Assembly (NCBI RefSeq): GCF_038806765.1
Contig: NZ_CP152389.1
Coordinates: 1,240,001-1,304,000, forward strand
Direction of reading: 5' to 3'
Source of the DNA: Mucilaginibacter sp. CSA2-8R
Lineage (GTDB): Bacteria; Bacteroidota; Bacteroidia; Sphingobacteriales; Sphingobacteriaceae
DNA length: 64,000 bases
The notes under the pieces are model-generated. The model was given only the letters and a program-made list of their open reading frames with translations, searched no databases and was not told where the DNA came from. The position numbers and the translations under genes were made by a program. Positions 25,015-34,607 of the stretch are shown here, in pieces (position 1 is the first letter of the stretch; each line of letters starts with the position of its first letter).

Positions 25015-25772
25015 CCATAACATTTTTAGGAACCGGAACTTCGCAGGGTGTGCCTGTTATTGGTTGCGATTGCGATATTTGTACATCTGCAGATAAGCAT
25101 GATAAACGCCTGCGTACCTCCATTTTGGTAGAAGCGCAGGGTAAAATTATTGTGATTGATACAGGGCCCGATTTCAGATACCAGATGCTTCGTGTCGGAG
25201 TAAAGCATTTAGACGCCGTTATTTTTACCCACGAGCATAAAGATCACACCGCTGGGTTGGATGACATTCGTGCATTTAACTATCTGCAGCAGGAGCCTAT
25301 GGACGTTTATGCAGTACCCCGTGTACAGGCATCACTAAAAAAGGAATTCTCGTACATTTTTGCCGAATTCCAATATCCTGGTATCCCTAAAATTAATCTG
25401 CATACCATAGGCAACGAGCCATTTAACGTTGGGCCGGTTAAATTTATACCCATAGAGGTTTTACATTACAAACTGCCGGTGTTAGGTTTCCGGATAGATG
25501 ACTTTACTTACATCACCGATGCTAAGACCATCGCCGAGCCTGAAATTGAAAAAATAAAGGGCACAAAAGTGTTAGTGGTTAATGCTTTGCAAAAGCAACC
25601 GCATATGTCGCATTTTACATTTGACGAAGCTATTGCTTTTGCACAGCGTATAGGAGCCGAAACCACCTATTTTACTCATATCAGTCATCGTTTAGGCAAA
25701 CATGCTGACGTTTCTTTGGAACTTCCCCAAGGCATTCAACTGGCCTATGATGGCTTGAAAATAGAATTATAA
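25011..25772 (+). CDS. PhnP-like metallo-beta-lactamase-fold phosphodiesterase
   Basis: 253 residues with a GTG start overlapping the preceding stop by 4 bp. Metal-dependent hydrolase fold: motif THEHKDH (His74, His76, Asp78, His79), VLHYKLPVLG, YITDAK and HISH near the C-terminus. The N-terminal GCDCDIC with Cys19, Cys21, Cys24 matches the extra zinc site of PhnP, a cyclic phosphodiesterase. No phosphonate genes are present, so the substrate is probably another cyclic phosphodiester or nucleotide. Family call firm, substrate unknown. Confidence 0.87.
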   Translation: MTITFLGTGTSQGVPVIGCDCDICTSADKHDKRLRTSILVEAQGKIIVIDTGPDFRYQMLRVGVKHLDAVIFTHEHKDHTAGLDDIRAFNYLQQEPMDVYAVPRVQASLKKEFSYIFAEFQYPGIPKINLHTIGNEPFNVGPVKFIPIEVLHYKLPVLGFRIDDFTYITDAKTIAEPEIEKIKGTKVLVVNALQKQPHMSHFTFDEAIAFAQRIGAETTYFTHISHRLGKHADVSLELPQGIQLAYDGLKIEL

Positions 25773-25876
25773 AGGGTATCGTTTTAAAGGTAACGTCACA
25801 TCTTTATGATTTGTGTTTGTACTCATTGCCCTCATTGGTGAGTAAAGAATAATTTATACCTTGGGTATCTACTTTT

Positions 25877-27178
25877 ATGAAAAACGCAGATGTACTGATT
25901 GTTGGCTCGGGTGCGGCCGGCTTAATGGCGGCTTATACTTTGGCTAAAGCCGGTAAAAAGGTAACCGTACTAGAAGCCTGTAACCGTACCGGAGGTCGCA
26001 TTCGCACCATTGGCGACACCATGTTTTTCACTCACGCCGAGTTAGGTGCTGAGTTTGTGCACGGAAATCTGCCGGTAACTTTACAGCTATTGCGTGAAGC
26101 CGGTATAGCTTATCACCCGGCAGGCGGCGAGATGTGGCAGTATAAGGACGGTACTTTTGTAAAAGATGCCGCAATGATTGAAGGATGGGATATGTTGATG
26201 CAGAAGCTTAACGATTTGCAGGACGACACCACGCTTCAGGCGTTTTTGGATAAATACTTTGCGGAAGAAAAGTTTGATGCCTTAAGAGACTCCGTGATCC
26301 GTTATGCTGCAGGTTATGATACCAGCGACCCGGCGCGGGTAAGCGCCCTTGCCTTGCGCCGCGAATGGCAAAACGAAGATGAAGATGCGCAGTACCGCAT
26401 TGAAGGCGGTTACTGTACCCTGATAAACTACTTAACCGAGGTTTGTAAGCAGCATGGCGGCACTATTTATCTAAATGCTCCGGTTACCCATATCTCCTGG
26501 CAACCTGCTGCCATTAAAGCAACCACCGCTGACGGTGAGATTTATGAGGCCCGGCAGGTCATATTAGCCATTCCGTTAGGCGTGTGGCAGGCACCGGCAA
26601 TAGCAAAGGGACATATTGATTTTTCGCCTCCTATCAGCGAACAAACAACCGCATTAAAAAAGTTAGGCTTTGGTGCCATTATTAAAGTGCTGCTGCAGTT
26701 TGATGAGATGTTTTGGGAAAATGTTTCTGCTCAGCATCACGACACCTTAAAAGATATGGCGTTTCTATTTACTGATGAGGCAATACCTACCTGGTGGACA
26801 CAGGCGCCCGGGCATCAACCTTTGCTAACCGGCTGGTTGGGTGGTGCAGCGGCAGCACAGCAGGCGCATACCCCTGCCGAAGATATTTTGCAGCAGTCAT
26901 TGCAATCGTTGAGCCACGTATTCAATATCGATTCCGAGGTTTTAAAAGAAAAACTGATAGCTTGGCACGTGGCCAACTGGACAACCGACCCATACATTTG
27001 TGGTTCATATGCTTACGACACGGTTGATACCTCTACGGTATTAGCCCTGTTGAAACAACCCATTGCTGATACGATATATTTCGCGGGAGAATTTATGTAT
27101 CAGGGACCAGCGATGGGCACCGTTGAGGCAGCACTAATTAGTGGCCGGGATACAGCTCAGAAATTGCTAAAGCTTTAG
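25877..27178 (+). CDS. FAD-dependent amine oxidase family protein
   Basis: 433 residues. N-terminal dinucleotide fold VLIVGSGAAGLMAAYTLAKA (Gly10, Gly12, Gly15), then EACNRTGGRIRT, the flavin motif of monoamine oxidase-like enzymes. The C-terminus carries IYFAGEFMYQGPAMGTVEAA, the second FAD-binding block. No signal peptide or membrane tail. Oxidises an amine (or a polyamine or amino acid) with O2; the substrate is not evident and no pathway genes adjoin. Confidence 0.85.
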   Translation: MKNADVLIVGSGAAGLMAAYTLAKAGKKVTVLEACNRTGGRIRTIGDTMFFTHAELGAEFVHGNLPVTLQLLREAGIAYHPAGGEMWQYKDGTFVKDAAMIEGWDMLMQKLNDLQDDTTLQAFLDKYFAEEKFDALRDSVIRYAAGYDTSDPARVSALALRREWQNEDEDAQYRIEGGYCTLINYLTEVCKQHGGTIYLNAPVTHISWQPAAIKATTADGEIYEARQVILAIPLGVWQAPAIAKGHIDFSPPISEQTTALKKLGFGAIIKVLLQFDEMFWENVSAQHHDTLKDMAFLFTDEAIPTWWTQAPGHQPLLTGWLGGAAAAQQAHTPAEDILQQSLQSLSHVFNIDSEVLKEKLIAWHVANWTTDPYICGSYAYDTVDTSTVLALLKQPIADTIYFAGEFMYQGPAMGTVEAALISGRDTAQKLLKL

Positions 27179-27288
27179 CTTAATGTAAGTAATACACTAT
27201 TTGTCATCTTAAGGTCTGGCCCAGGCAACATTACGTTTACATAGCTTAGTAATAACATTTAAAGGTTTTAAAGTTTTATGATACGAGC

Positions 27289-27296
27289 TACATTTG
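27289..27296 (+). promoter_or_regulatory. Putative -7 box (TACATTTG) of efflux operon 1
   Basis: Exact TAnnTTTG match 28 bp before the TolC-type gene start. No TTG at -33. Confidence 0.4.
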
Positions 27297-27324
27297 CTTG
27301 TCTCTATCGTAACTTTCCTTTCTG

Positions 27325-28740
27325 ATGTTTAACAAAATAACAATTTGTATAAGTTTAGTAGCTGTTGGTATAGTGCATACAACCCCAAATTATGCGCAGG
27401 AGATTAAGTCTCTGAGCATGAAAGAGGCTATACAATTGGGTGTTGATAATTATCCGGCCATACTGGCAAAAAAGAATCAACTTAACGCATCAAAAGCTTA
27501 TTTAAAAGAAACAAGAACCGAGTATCTACCCGATTTAAACTTTTCGGCACAACAGGTTTACGGTACTATTAATGGGCAAAACGGCCCGCTCGTGGGTTAC
27601 CGCGGACTGGCCGCATCCTCATCAGGTCCTGCGCTTAATCATCAAAGCTGGAATGCTGCTTTCGGGGCATTGTATCTCACCAATGTTAACTGGGATTTTT
27701 TTGCATTTGGTCGTGCCGTAGAGCGTATTAAAGTACAAAAGCAGGTAGTAAACCGTGATGAAGCTGACCTGGGCCAACAGCAATTTCAGCATAAAGTAAG
27801 AGTGGCCTCTGCTTATCTTAATGTGCTGGCAGCACAGCGCCTGGTAAAAGTACAAGAAGATAATTTGAACAGGACGTTAGAAGTAAGGCGTGTGGTGGTA
27901 GCCCGTGTAAAAAACGGATTAAACCCAGGTGTCGATTCTTCGTTTGCTAACACTGAAGTGTCTAATGCACGCATACAGTTAACTAATGCCCAGCAAAACG
28001 AGCAGGATCAGGTTAACCAGTTGTCACAATATTTGGGGTACGATTCCCCCCCAAAAGATTTTGCGCTCGATAGTACCTTTGTAGTTCGTAACCCTGCTAT
28101 GCCCGATCCGCCGGCTACCGTAGGGCAGGAGCAGCATCCGGTACTTCAATTTTATAAAAACCGGATACAGGTAAGTGACGAGCAGGCACGCTACCAGCGT
28201 ACCTTTGCTTTACCGACGTTTTCGCTGGTCGGTACATTTCAGGGCAGAGGCTCAGGGTTTACTCTGGCACCGGCCATAAATACGCCTGTAGCTTATACCG
28301 GTAATTATGGCAGCGGTGTAGATCCTACACGGTTTAACTACGTCATTGGCGTTGCCACCGTATGGAATTTTACCAGCTTATTCCGTACCAAATACCAGGT
28401 ACAATCGCAAAAGTTTATTTCTAAACAGTATCAGGATGAATATGATCTGGTAAACCAGCAACTGCGCAACCAGCAGGTACTGGCCGAAACCCGCATCAGT
28501 ACGGCGCTCAAAAATTCAAAAGAGGCGCCCATTCAAATTAAATCAGCTAATGATGCTTACGTACAAAAAGTAACGCTTTATAAAAACGGCCTGGCCAGTA
28601 TAGTTGATTTTACGCAAGCCCTATATGTTTTGTACCGGGCCGAAACCAACAACTACATTGCCTACAACAACGTTTGGCAGGCACTGCTATTTAAGGCTGC
28701 ATCAACAGGTGATTTTGACCTGTTTATCAATAATTTTTAA
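27325..28740 (+). CDS. TolC-family outer membrane efflux protein (system 1)
   Basis: 471 residues. Signal peptide to about NYAQ (residue 24). Two homologous halves with long helices typical of TolC: SMKEAIQLGVDNYPAILAKK at the start and VTLYKNGLASIVDFTQALY near the end, the latter being the conserved YxxGLxSxxDFxxA helix block. Forms the outer membrane duct. It is first in an operon with an RND pump (32 bp downstream) and a membrane fusion protein. Confidence 0.9.
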   Translation: MFNKITICISLVAVGIVHTTPNYAQEIKSLSMKEAIQLGVDNYPAILAKKNQLNASKAYLKETRTEYLPDLNFSAQQVYGTINGQNGPLVGYRGLAASSSGPALNHQSWNAAFGALYLTNVNWDFFAFGRAVERIKVQKQVVNRDEADLGQQQFQHKVRVASAYLNVLAAQRLVKVQEDNLNRTLEVRRVVVARVKNGLNPGVDSSFANTEVSNARIQLTNAQQNEQDQVNQLSQYLGYDSPPKDFALDSTFVVRNPAMPDPPATVGQEQHPVLQFYKNRIQVSDEQARYQRTFALPTFSLVGTFQGRGSGFTLAPAINTPVAYTGNYGSGVDPTRFNYVIGVATVWNFTSLFRTKYQVQSQKFISKQYQDEYDLVNQQLRNQQVLAETRISTALKNSKEAPIQIKSANDAYVQKVTLYKNGLASIVDFTQALYVLYRAETNNYIAYNNVWQALLFKAASTGDFDLFINNF

Positions 28741-28772
28741 GTTATTATTTAAGCTACCGCAACACAACATAC

Positions 28773-31700
28773 ATGGGACTCATTAGATTTGCACTTCGTA
28801 AACCCATCACCATCCTGGTTTTAGTAGCCGGATTGTTTTTCTTTGGTATCAACGCTATCCGCAGCATCAAAATAGATATTTTCCCCGACCTTAATTTACC
28901 GGTAATTTACGTTTCGCATCCATACGGTGGTTATACACCAACGCAAATGGAATCGTATTTTGGTAAGCAGTATGTTAACTTGCTGCTATACGTATCGGGC
29001 GTAAAAAGTATCGAAACGCGTAACATTCAAGGGTTAACCTTAATAAAGCTTTCTTTTTACGAGGGTACTAATATGGCGCAGGCTGCCGCCGAGGTGTCTG
29101 CCTATACTAATCGTGCTCAGGCTATCTTTCCGCCAGGTACGCAACCGCCTTTTATTTTACGGTTTGATGCCTCTACACTTCCGGTAGGGCAACTGGTGTT
29201 AACCAGCCCTAATCGCAGTAACAATGAGTTGCTGGATTTAGCCAACGTTTACGTACGTTCGTCTTTTACATCGGTGCCCGGCTTGGTATCGCCCGCACCT
29301 TTCGGCGGTAATACACGTACCGTAGTTATTAAGGTCGATCCATCGCTGTTGCGTTCACACAACCTTACGCCCGATCAGATTGTAACCGCCATTCGCGAAA
29401 ACAACCTGAACTCGCCCGCAGGTAACGTTCGCATAGGCGACATTAACTATCTGACCCCGGCCAACACATCAATAAAAAAAGTACAGGACTTTGGCGATAT
29501 TCCGTTATACCGTAACGGGATACAAACGGTGCTTTTACACGACGTGGCCACGGTTGAAGATGGAGCCGATATTACCAGTAGTTACGCCCTGGTTAACGGT
29601 AAGCGCTCTGTGTATCTACCCATTACCAAGTCGGCCGATGCCTCCACCTGGGAAGTGGTACAGAATCTAAAGAAAGCTATCCCCCGTTTTCAGGCATTAT
29701 TGCCCGAAGATGTAAAGTTATCTTACGTGTTTGACCAGTCGACCTATGTAATTAACGCCGTAAAAAGCTTGGCCGAAGAGGGCGCTATCGGTGCGGTACT
29801 TACTGGCTTAATGGTGTTATTGTTTTTAGGCGACAGGCGCGGAGCGTTAATTGTGATTTTAACTATTCCAACTTCTATCGTGGCTGGTATCCTGTTTTTG
29901 TCATTGTTCCATCAAACCATCAACATCATGACCTTGAGCGGGCTATCCCTGGCCATTGGTATTTTGGTGGATGAGTCGACGGTGACGATTGAAAACATAC
30001 ACCAGCATTTTGCCATGGGCAAACCAAAAGCGTTAGCCATCTGGGATGCTTGTAAGGAGATTGCCTTTCCTAAATTGCTGATCTTGTTCTGTATCCTGGC
30101 GGTGTTTGCACCGGCCTTTACCATGAAGGGTATCCCCGGTGCGCTGTTTTTACCTTTAGCGTTGGCTATCGGGTTCTCCATGATTACGTCGTACTTTCTG
30201 GCGCAAACCTTTGTACCTATAATGGCCAACTGGCTGATGAAAAACGACCACGAGAATAAAGAATATTCTCGTGATGATGATAACCTGGACGCTAATAAAG
30301 AAGAAGCTGCCAAGCACGCACTTGAAGACCATGGGGCAGAAGAAACCAAATTTGACCGTTTCAGACATCGCTTTATGCGCTGGATGGACAACATGCTGCC
30401 TAAACGGCAATGGATTGTGAGCATATACGCAGTGGTAGCCGTTGGCCTGGCTGCATTACTGTTTTTAACTATAGGCCGGGATGTGCTGCCTAAAGTAAAT
30501 TCGGGCACGTTTCAGGTAAGGCTGCGTTTGCCGGATGGTACCCGTTTAGAGCGTACAGAAGCGATGACCGTGCACGCGCTGCAGGTATTGGGCAATGTGG
30601 TAGGTAAAGATAAAATTGCGGTTACCTCATCTTTTGTAGGTACCCACCCTTCACAGTTTTCTACCAGTCCGATTTACTTATTTATGGCCGGCCCCCAGGA
30701 GGCAGTAATACAGGCAGCCATGACCGAAGATTATAAAGGTAACCTGGACGATTTAAAAGAGAGTTTCCGTAATGCCATTAAACGGGAAATGCCTAACGTA
30801 AAAGTATCCTACGAGCCTATTGAGCTTACTGATAAAATATTAAGCCAGGGCTCACCTACACCTATCGAGGTGGCTATAACCAGCAAAAACAAAAAGCAAA
30901 ATGTAGTTTATGCTTATAAGATACTGGAAAAGCTTAAGCAAATTAAATACATACGCGATGCGCAGATTAGCCAATCCTTTAAGTATCCGGCTATCAATAT
31001 TAATATTGACCGTACACGTGCCGCGCAATTAGGAGTAGGTGTGGGCGATATATCCCGCTCGCTAACAGCATCAACCTCGTCATCCCGATTTACTGAAAAA
31101 AATGTTTGGCTGGACGAAAAGGTAGGGTTAAGCTATAATGTACAGGTGCAGGTGCCCGAGTACCAGATGTCGAGCATGAACGACATTAAGGAAATACCCA
31201 TTATGGCTAACCAACGCCGCCCGGTGTTAAGTGACGTAGCAGAAATTAAGCAAGATACTACTTACGGTGAAAATGATAACATTGGCGCTATACCTACCAT
31301 TTCGGTAACAGCTAACCTGCACAAAACTGATTTAGGTACGGCTACTGATGATGTTAAAGAAGCCATTAAATCATTAGGCGAACTGCCGCGCGGACTCACT
31401 ATTGAGCCACGCGGTTTAGGCCAAACCTTAGATGATACTTTAGGCAGCTTACAGAGCGGCCTATTGATTGCAATTATAGTGATCTTCTTGATGCTTACTG
31501 CCAACTTCCAATCGTTTAAGGTGTCTTTTGTGGTGCTCTCAACGGTTCCGGCTGTTATATTCGGATCTTTACTATTGGTTTGGGGTACCGGGGCAACACT
31601 AAACCTGCAATCATATATGGGAATGATTATGGCTGTTGGTGTAGCTATATCTAACTCGGTGTTGTTAATTACCAATGCCGAAGAATTACGGATGTATAAC

Positions 31701-32012
31701 GGCGATGCCTTAAAGTCGGCACGTGAAGCTGTCGCTTTACGCCTGAGACCTATTTTGATGACCAGTTTGGCCATGATTGTAGGTATGGTGCCCATGGCAT
31801 CAGGTTTAGGCGAAGGCGGTGATCAGACCTCTCCCTTAGGCCGAGCCGTGATTGGTGGATTGTTGTTTTCTACTTTTGCCTCGTTGCTTATTTTGCCTTT
31901 GGTTTTTGCCTGGGTACAAGGTAAAACCAGTACTGCATCAGTATCTCTAGATCCGGAAGATGAGGAAAGTAAACACTTTGTGCCATTACACCACCAGGAA
32001 AGTAAAGCGTAA
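28773..32012 (+). CDS. RND-family efflux pump permease (system 1)
   Basis: 1079 residues. Proton-driven inner membrane transporter of the AcrB/HAE type. Twelve-helix layout with two large periplasmic loops: helix 1 ITILVLVAGLFFFGINAI, a block of helices at about 340-470 and another at about 895-1050. The proton relay region in helix 4 reads ILVDESTVTIEN with Asp400 and Glu401, where AcrB has two aspartates. A charged cytoplasmic stretch (about 490-545) separates the halves. Order TolC, RND, adaptor is less usual than adaptor, RND, TolC. Exported compounds unknown. Confidence 0.92.
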   Translation: MGLIRFALRKPITILVLVAGLFFFGINAIRSIKIDIFPDLNLPVIYVSHPYGGYTPTQMESYFGKQYVNLLLYVSGVKSIETRNIQGLTLIKLSFYEGTNMAQAAAEVSAYTNRAQAIFPPGTQPPFILRFDASTLPVGQLVLTSPNRSNNELLDLANVYVRSSFTSVPGLVSPAPFGGNTRTVVIKVDPSLLRSHNLTPDQIVTAIRENNLNSPAGNVRIGDINYLTPANTSIKKVQDFGDIPLYRNGIQTVLLHDVATVEDGADITSSYALVNGKRSVYLPITKSADASTWEVVQNLKKAIPRFQALLPEDVKLSYVFDQSTYVINAVKSLAEEGAIGAVLTGLMVLLFLGDRRGALIVILTIPTSIVAGILFLSLFHQTINIMTLSGLSLAIGILVDESTVTIENIHQHFAMGKPKALAIWDACKEIAFPKLLILFCILAVFAPAFTMKGIPGALFLPLALAIGFSMITSYFLAQTFVPIMANWLMKNDHENKEYSRDDDNLDANKEEAAKHALEDHGAEETKFDRFRHRFMRWMDNMLPKRQWIVSIYAVVAVGLAALLFLTIGRDVLPKVNSGTFQVRLRLPDGTRLERTEAMTVHALQVLGNVVGKDKIAVTSSFVGTHPSQFSTSPIYLFMAGPQEAVIQAAMTEDYKGNLDDLKESFRNAIKREMPNVKVSYEPIELTDKILSQGSPTPIEVAITSKNKKQNVVYAYKILEKLKQIKYIRDAQISQSFKYPAININIDRTRAAQLGVGVGDISRSLTASTSSSRFTEKNVWLDEKVGLSYNVQVQVPEYQMSSMNDIKEIPIMANQRRPVLSDVAEIKQDTTYGENDNIGAIPTISVTANLHKTDLGTATDDVKEAIKSLGELPRGLTIEPRGLGQTLDDTLGSLQSGLLIAIIVIFLMLTANFQSFKVSFVVLSTVPAVIFGSLLLVWGTGATLNLQSYMGMIMAVGVAISNSVLLITNAEELRMYNGDALKSAREAVALRLRPILMTSLAMIVGMVPMASGLGEGGDQTSPLGRAVIGGLLFSTFASLLILPLVFAWVQGKTSTASVSLDPEDEESKHFVPLHHQESKA

Positions 32013-32088
32013 ATATGTGCTTATACAAGGCATTATAATACCTTGTACGTGCCAAATATAGTTATTGAAAAACCGCTACATTAAAAAG

Positions 32089-33261
32089 ATGAAAAGTCTG
32101 AAAGGAAATATAAGTGCTGCTTTATCAGTTATTGGTTTAACCGGTTTGTTAAGTTTAAGTGCATGTCACTCCGATGATAAGGAAAAAGCCGAGCAGGAAC
32201 GTTCACAAAAAGAGCAGGCAGATATAGAGGTGCCGCCTGTAGAAACCGTTTTGCTCGAAAAAGGAAAAATGGCATCGAACCTTCAGGTGCCCGGTGAGTT
32301 AGCGCCTTATCAGCAGGTGAGTCTTTACGCCAAGATAAACAGCTATGTTAAAAAGTATTTGGTTGACGTAGGATCGGAAGTACATAAGGGACAGCTATTG
32401 ATTGTGCTGGAAGCGCCGGAAATTAATTCGCAGCTGGCATCAGCACGGGCACGTATAAAGCAGCAGGAAGCTTTATATTTGGCCAGCAAAGCTACTTATG
32501 ACAGGCTATACAATACCAGCAAAACACCGGGCACCATTGCGCAAAATGACTTAGACCAGGCTGACGCCCGGCGCAAGGCTGACTATGCTAATATGGATGC
32601 TGCTAAAGCTGCCTACCAGGAAATATCGGCTAACTTACAGTACTTACAGATACGTGCACCTTTTGACGGTGTAGTAAGCGAGCGTAATGCCGGCCTGGGG
32701 GCCTATGTAGGTCCGGCAGGAGCGGGGTCTGCACTGCCGTTGTTTGTAGTACAACAGCAAAAGAAACTGCGTTTGGTAATTTCGGTACCCGAACTAAGTA
32801 CAGGCTCTTTAAGCAACAGAGAGCAGGTAAGCTTTACGGTTAAAGCTTTACCCAACCAACAATTTACAGCGCATGTTAAACGTATGGCAGGTGCACTGGA
32901 CAGCCGCCTGCGATCTGAGCGCCTGGAGATGGATGTAGAAAACCCTAAAAAGATATTACTTCCGGGAATGTATGCGGAAGTAAGCGTACCTACCAAATCG
33001 CACGACAGCACCTTTGTAGTGCCTAAATCAGCATTGGTGCAATCAACCGAAAAAGTATTTGTAGTGCGGGTGACTGATCAGCACCGGGCGCAATGGATAG
33101 ACGTCCAGAAAGGATTGCAGAATAAAGATGCCGTTGAAGTATATAGTAAAGATCTAAAGCCCGGCTATAAGCTGGTTAAAACGGCTACTGATGAAATACG
33201 TGATGGGCAGCCGGTAAAAGATAAGCCAGCTAAGAAGGATGAAAAAACAGAGGGTGAGTAG
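32089..33261 (+). CDS. RND membrane fusion (adaptor) lipoprotein (system 1)
   Basis: 390 residues from the ATG at 32089; an in-frame TTG at 32065 is upstream. Lipoprotein with Cys26 in LSLSAC. Barrel-sandwich hybrid YAKINSYVKKYLVDVGSEVHKG and its partner half LQYLQIRAPFDGVVSERN enclose an alpha-hairpin (about 118-185), then beta-barrel and membrane-proximal domains. The Lys/Glu-rich tail after 375 is low complexity. Bridges the RND pump to TolC; 76 bp after the pump gene, same operon. Confidence 0.9.
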   Translation: MKSLKGNISAALSVIGLTGLLSLSACHSDDKEKAEQERSQKEQADIEVPPVETVLLEKGKMASNLQVPGELAPYQQVSLYAKINSYVKKYLVDVGSEVHKGQLLIVLEAPEINSQLASARARIKQQEALYLASKATYDRLYNTSKTPGTIAQNDLDQADARRKADYANMDAAKAAYQEISANLQYLQIRAPFDGVVSERNAGLGAYVGPAGAGSALPLFVVQQQKKLRLVISVPELSTGSLSNREQVSFTVKALPNQQFTAHVKRMAGALDSRLRSERLEMDVENPKKILLPGMYAEVSVPTKSHDSTFVVPKSALVQSTEKVFVVRVTDQHRAQWIDVQKGLQNKDAVEVYSKDLKPGYKLVKTATDEIRDGQPVKDKPAKKDEKTEGE

Positions 33262-33287
33262 TATTGCCAGAAAACTTTGAAGGCTTT

Positions 33288-33335
33288 ATAAACCGAAAGA
33301 AGCAATCTGCATCCAGATCGCCTCTTTCGGTTTAT
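33288..33335. terminator. Long bidirectional hairpin between efflux operon 1 and the pyr operon
   Basis: Perfect 13-bp outer stem (33288-33300 with 33323-33335) and a nearly perfect inner stem (GCAATCTG with CAGATCGC). The right arm includes the stop codon of the convergent minus-strand gene. Confidence 0.75.
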
Positions 33336-33616
33336 AACAATTTATTTAACCCATCTAAAAAAGTACGGGCCTCTATGGTGCCAATGATGTTGCCGTTCAT
33401 GTAAATGCTGATCGCACTTTTAGTTTTGCTGATTTGCAATTTGCCTTTAATCAGCCGGTCATCACCGCCATAAACAAAATCTAACAACGGGTTTATACCG
33501 TCTTTGCGGCAGATCAGCTCTTTACCTAACTGTTTTACAATGATGCGTACACGACTGGGTTTCTCCTTTTCAGGCTCAATCTTAAGTATGTAATCGTGTA
33601 GTAACCTGAATTCCAT
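33332..33616 (-). CDS. Small hypothetical protein downstream of pyrB
   Basis: 94 residues, soluble. Begins MEFRLLHDYILKIEPEKEKP; contains RVRIIVKQLGKELICRKDG and ends ISIYMNGNIIGTIEARTFLD. Alternating hydrophobic pattern suggests a small beta fold. No family recognised. It lies 16 bp after pyrB and shares the operon; whether it has a pyrimidine role is unknown. Confidence 0.6.
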   Translation of the reverse strand: MEFRLLHDYILKIEPEKEKPSRVRIIVKQLGKELICRKDGINPLLDFVYGGDDRLIKGKLQISKTKSAISIYMNGNIIGTIEARTFLDGLNKLL

Positions 33617-33632
33617 ATTTCTTGTTGCTTTA

Positions 33633-34556
33633 TTAATTCTGACCAGCCAGCAGGTATAACACTGCCATACGCACAGCTACACCATTTTCAACTTGGTCTA
33701 ATATGATAGATTGTTTGCTGTCGGCTACGTCGCTGGTAATCTCTACACCGCGATTAATGGGCCCCGGGTGCATAATCACAATTTCTTTATCTAAGCCATC
33801 CAGTATCTGTTTGTTCAGGCCATAAAGCATGCTGTATTCACGCAGAGACGGGAAGTATTTAATATCCTGACGCTCTAACTGAATACGCAGCATATTGGCC
33901 ACATCGCACCAGTTTAAAGCTTTAATCAGGTCGTGCTCAACTTTAACACCTAATGAGCCAATGTATTTAGGAATTAAAGTAGTTGGGCCGCAAACCATCA
34001 CTTCAGCACCTAATTGTTTAAGGCATAGAATATTTGATAAGGCCACACGCGAGTGCAGCACATCGCCTACAATAACCACCTTTTTACCAGCAACATCACC
34101 TAATTTTTCGCGGATAGAAAAGGCGTCAAGCAGGGCTTGGGTGGGATGCTCGTGGGCACCATCGCCGGCATTTACAATTTGAGCCTTTACATGCTTTGAT
34201 AAAAACACACCGGCACCGGCATAGGGGTGACGCATTACCACCATGTCCACCTTCATGGCCAGGATATTGTTCACGGTGTCTATCAGCGTTTCGCCTTTGC
34301 TTACTGATGACGATGAGGCTGCAAAATTGATGGTATCTGCCGAGAGGCGGCGTTCGGCCAGCTCAAATGATAAACGGGTACGGGTTGAGTTTTCAAAAAA
34401 GATATTAGCAATGGTTACATCGCGCAGAGACGGCACCTTTTTAATAGGCCGGTTAATCACGGCTTTAAAAGTATCGGCCGTTTCCAGTATCAGCTCAATA
34501 TCTGTGTGGTTTAAATCTTTTATTCCAAGTAAATGTCGTGTGCTCAGCCCGGCCAT
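33633..34556 (-). CDS. pyrB: Aspartate carbamoyltransferase catalytic subunit
   Basis: 307 residues. Condenses carbamoyl phosphate with aspartate, the first committed step of pyrimidine synthesis. The phosphate-binding signature FFENSTRTRLSFELAE is present with Ser57-Thr58-Arg59-Thr60. MRHPYAGAG, HPTQALLDAF and the later MHPGPINRGVEI (which carries the aspartate loop Pro-Gly-Pro) are all there. No pyrI regulatory subunit adjoins. It follows pyrR by 51 bp on the same strand, an operon seen in many bacteria. Confidence 0.96.
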   Translation of the reverse strand: MAGLSTRHLLGIKDLNHTDIELILETADTFKAVINRPIKKVPSLRDVTIANIFFENSTRTRLSFELAERRLSADTINFAASSSSVSKGETLIDTVNNILAMKVDMVVMRHPYAGAGVFLSKHVKAQIVNAGDGAHEHPTQALLDAFSIREKLGDVAGKKVVIVGDVLHSRVALSNILCLKQLGAEVMVCGPTTLIPKYIGSLGVKVEHDLIKALNWCDVANMLRIQLERQDIKYFPSLREYSMLYGLNKQILDGLDKEIVIMHPGPINRGVEITSDVADSKQSIILDQVENGVAVRMAVLYLLAGQN

Positions 34557-34607
34557 GTATCTATCAGGTTTCGAAATTTTAATTTTTTACGTTATAGCAG
34601 CAGGTAA

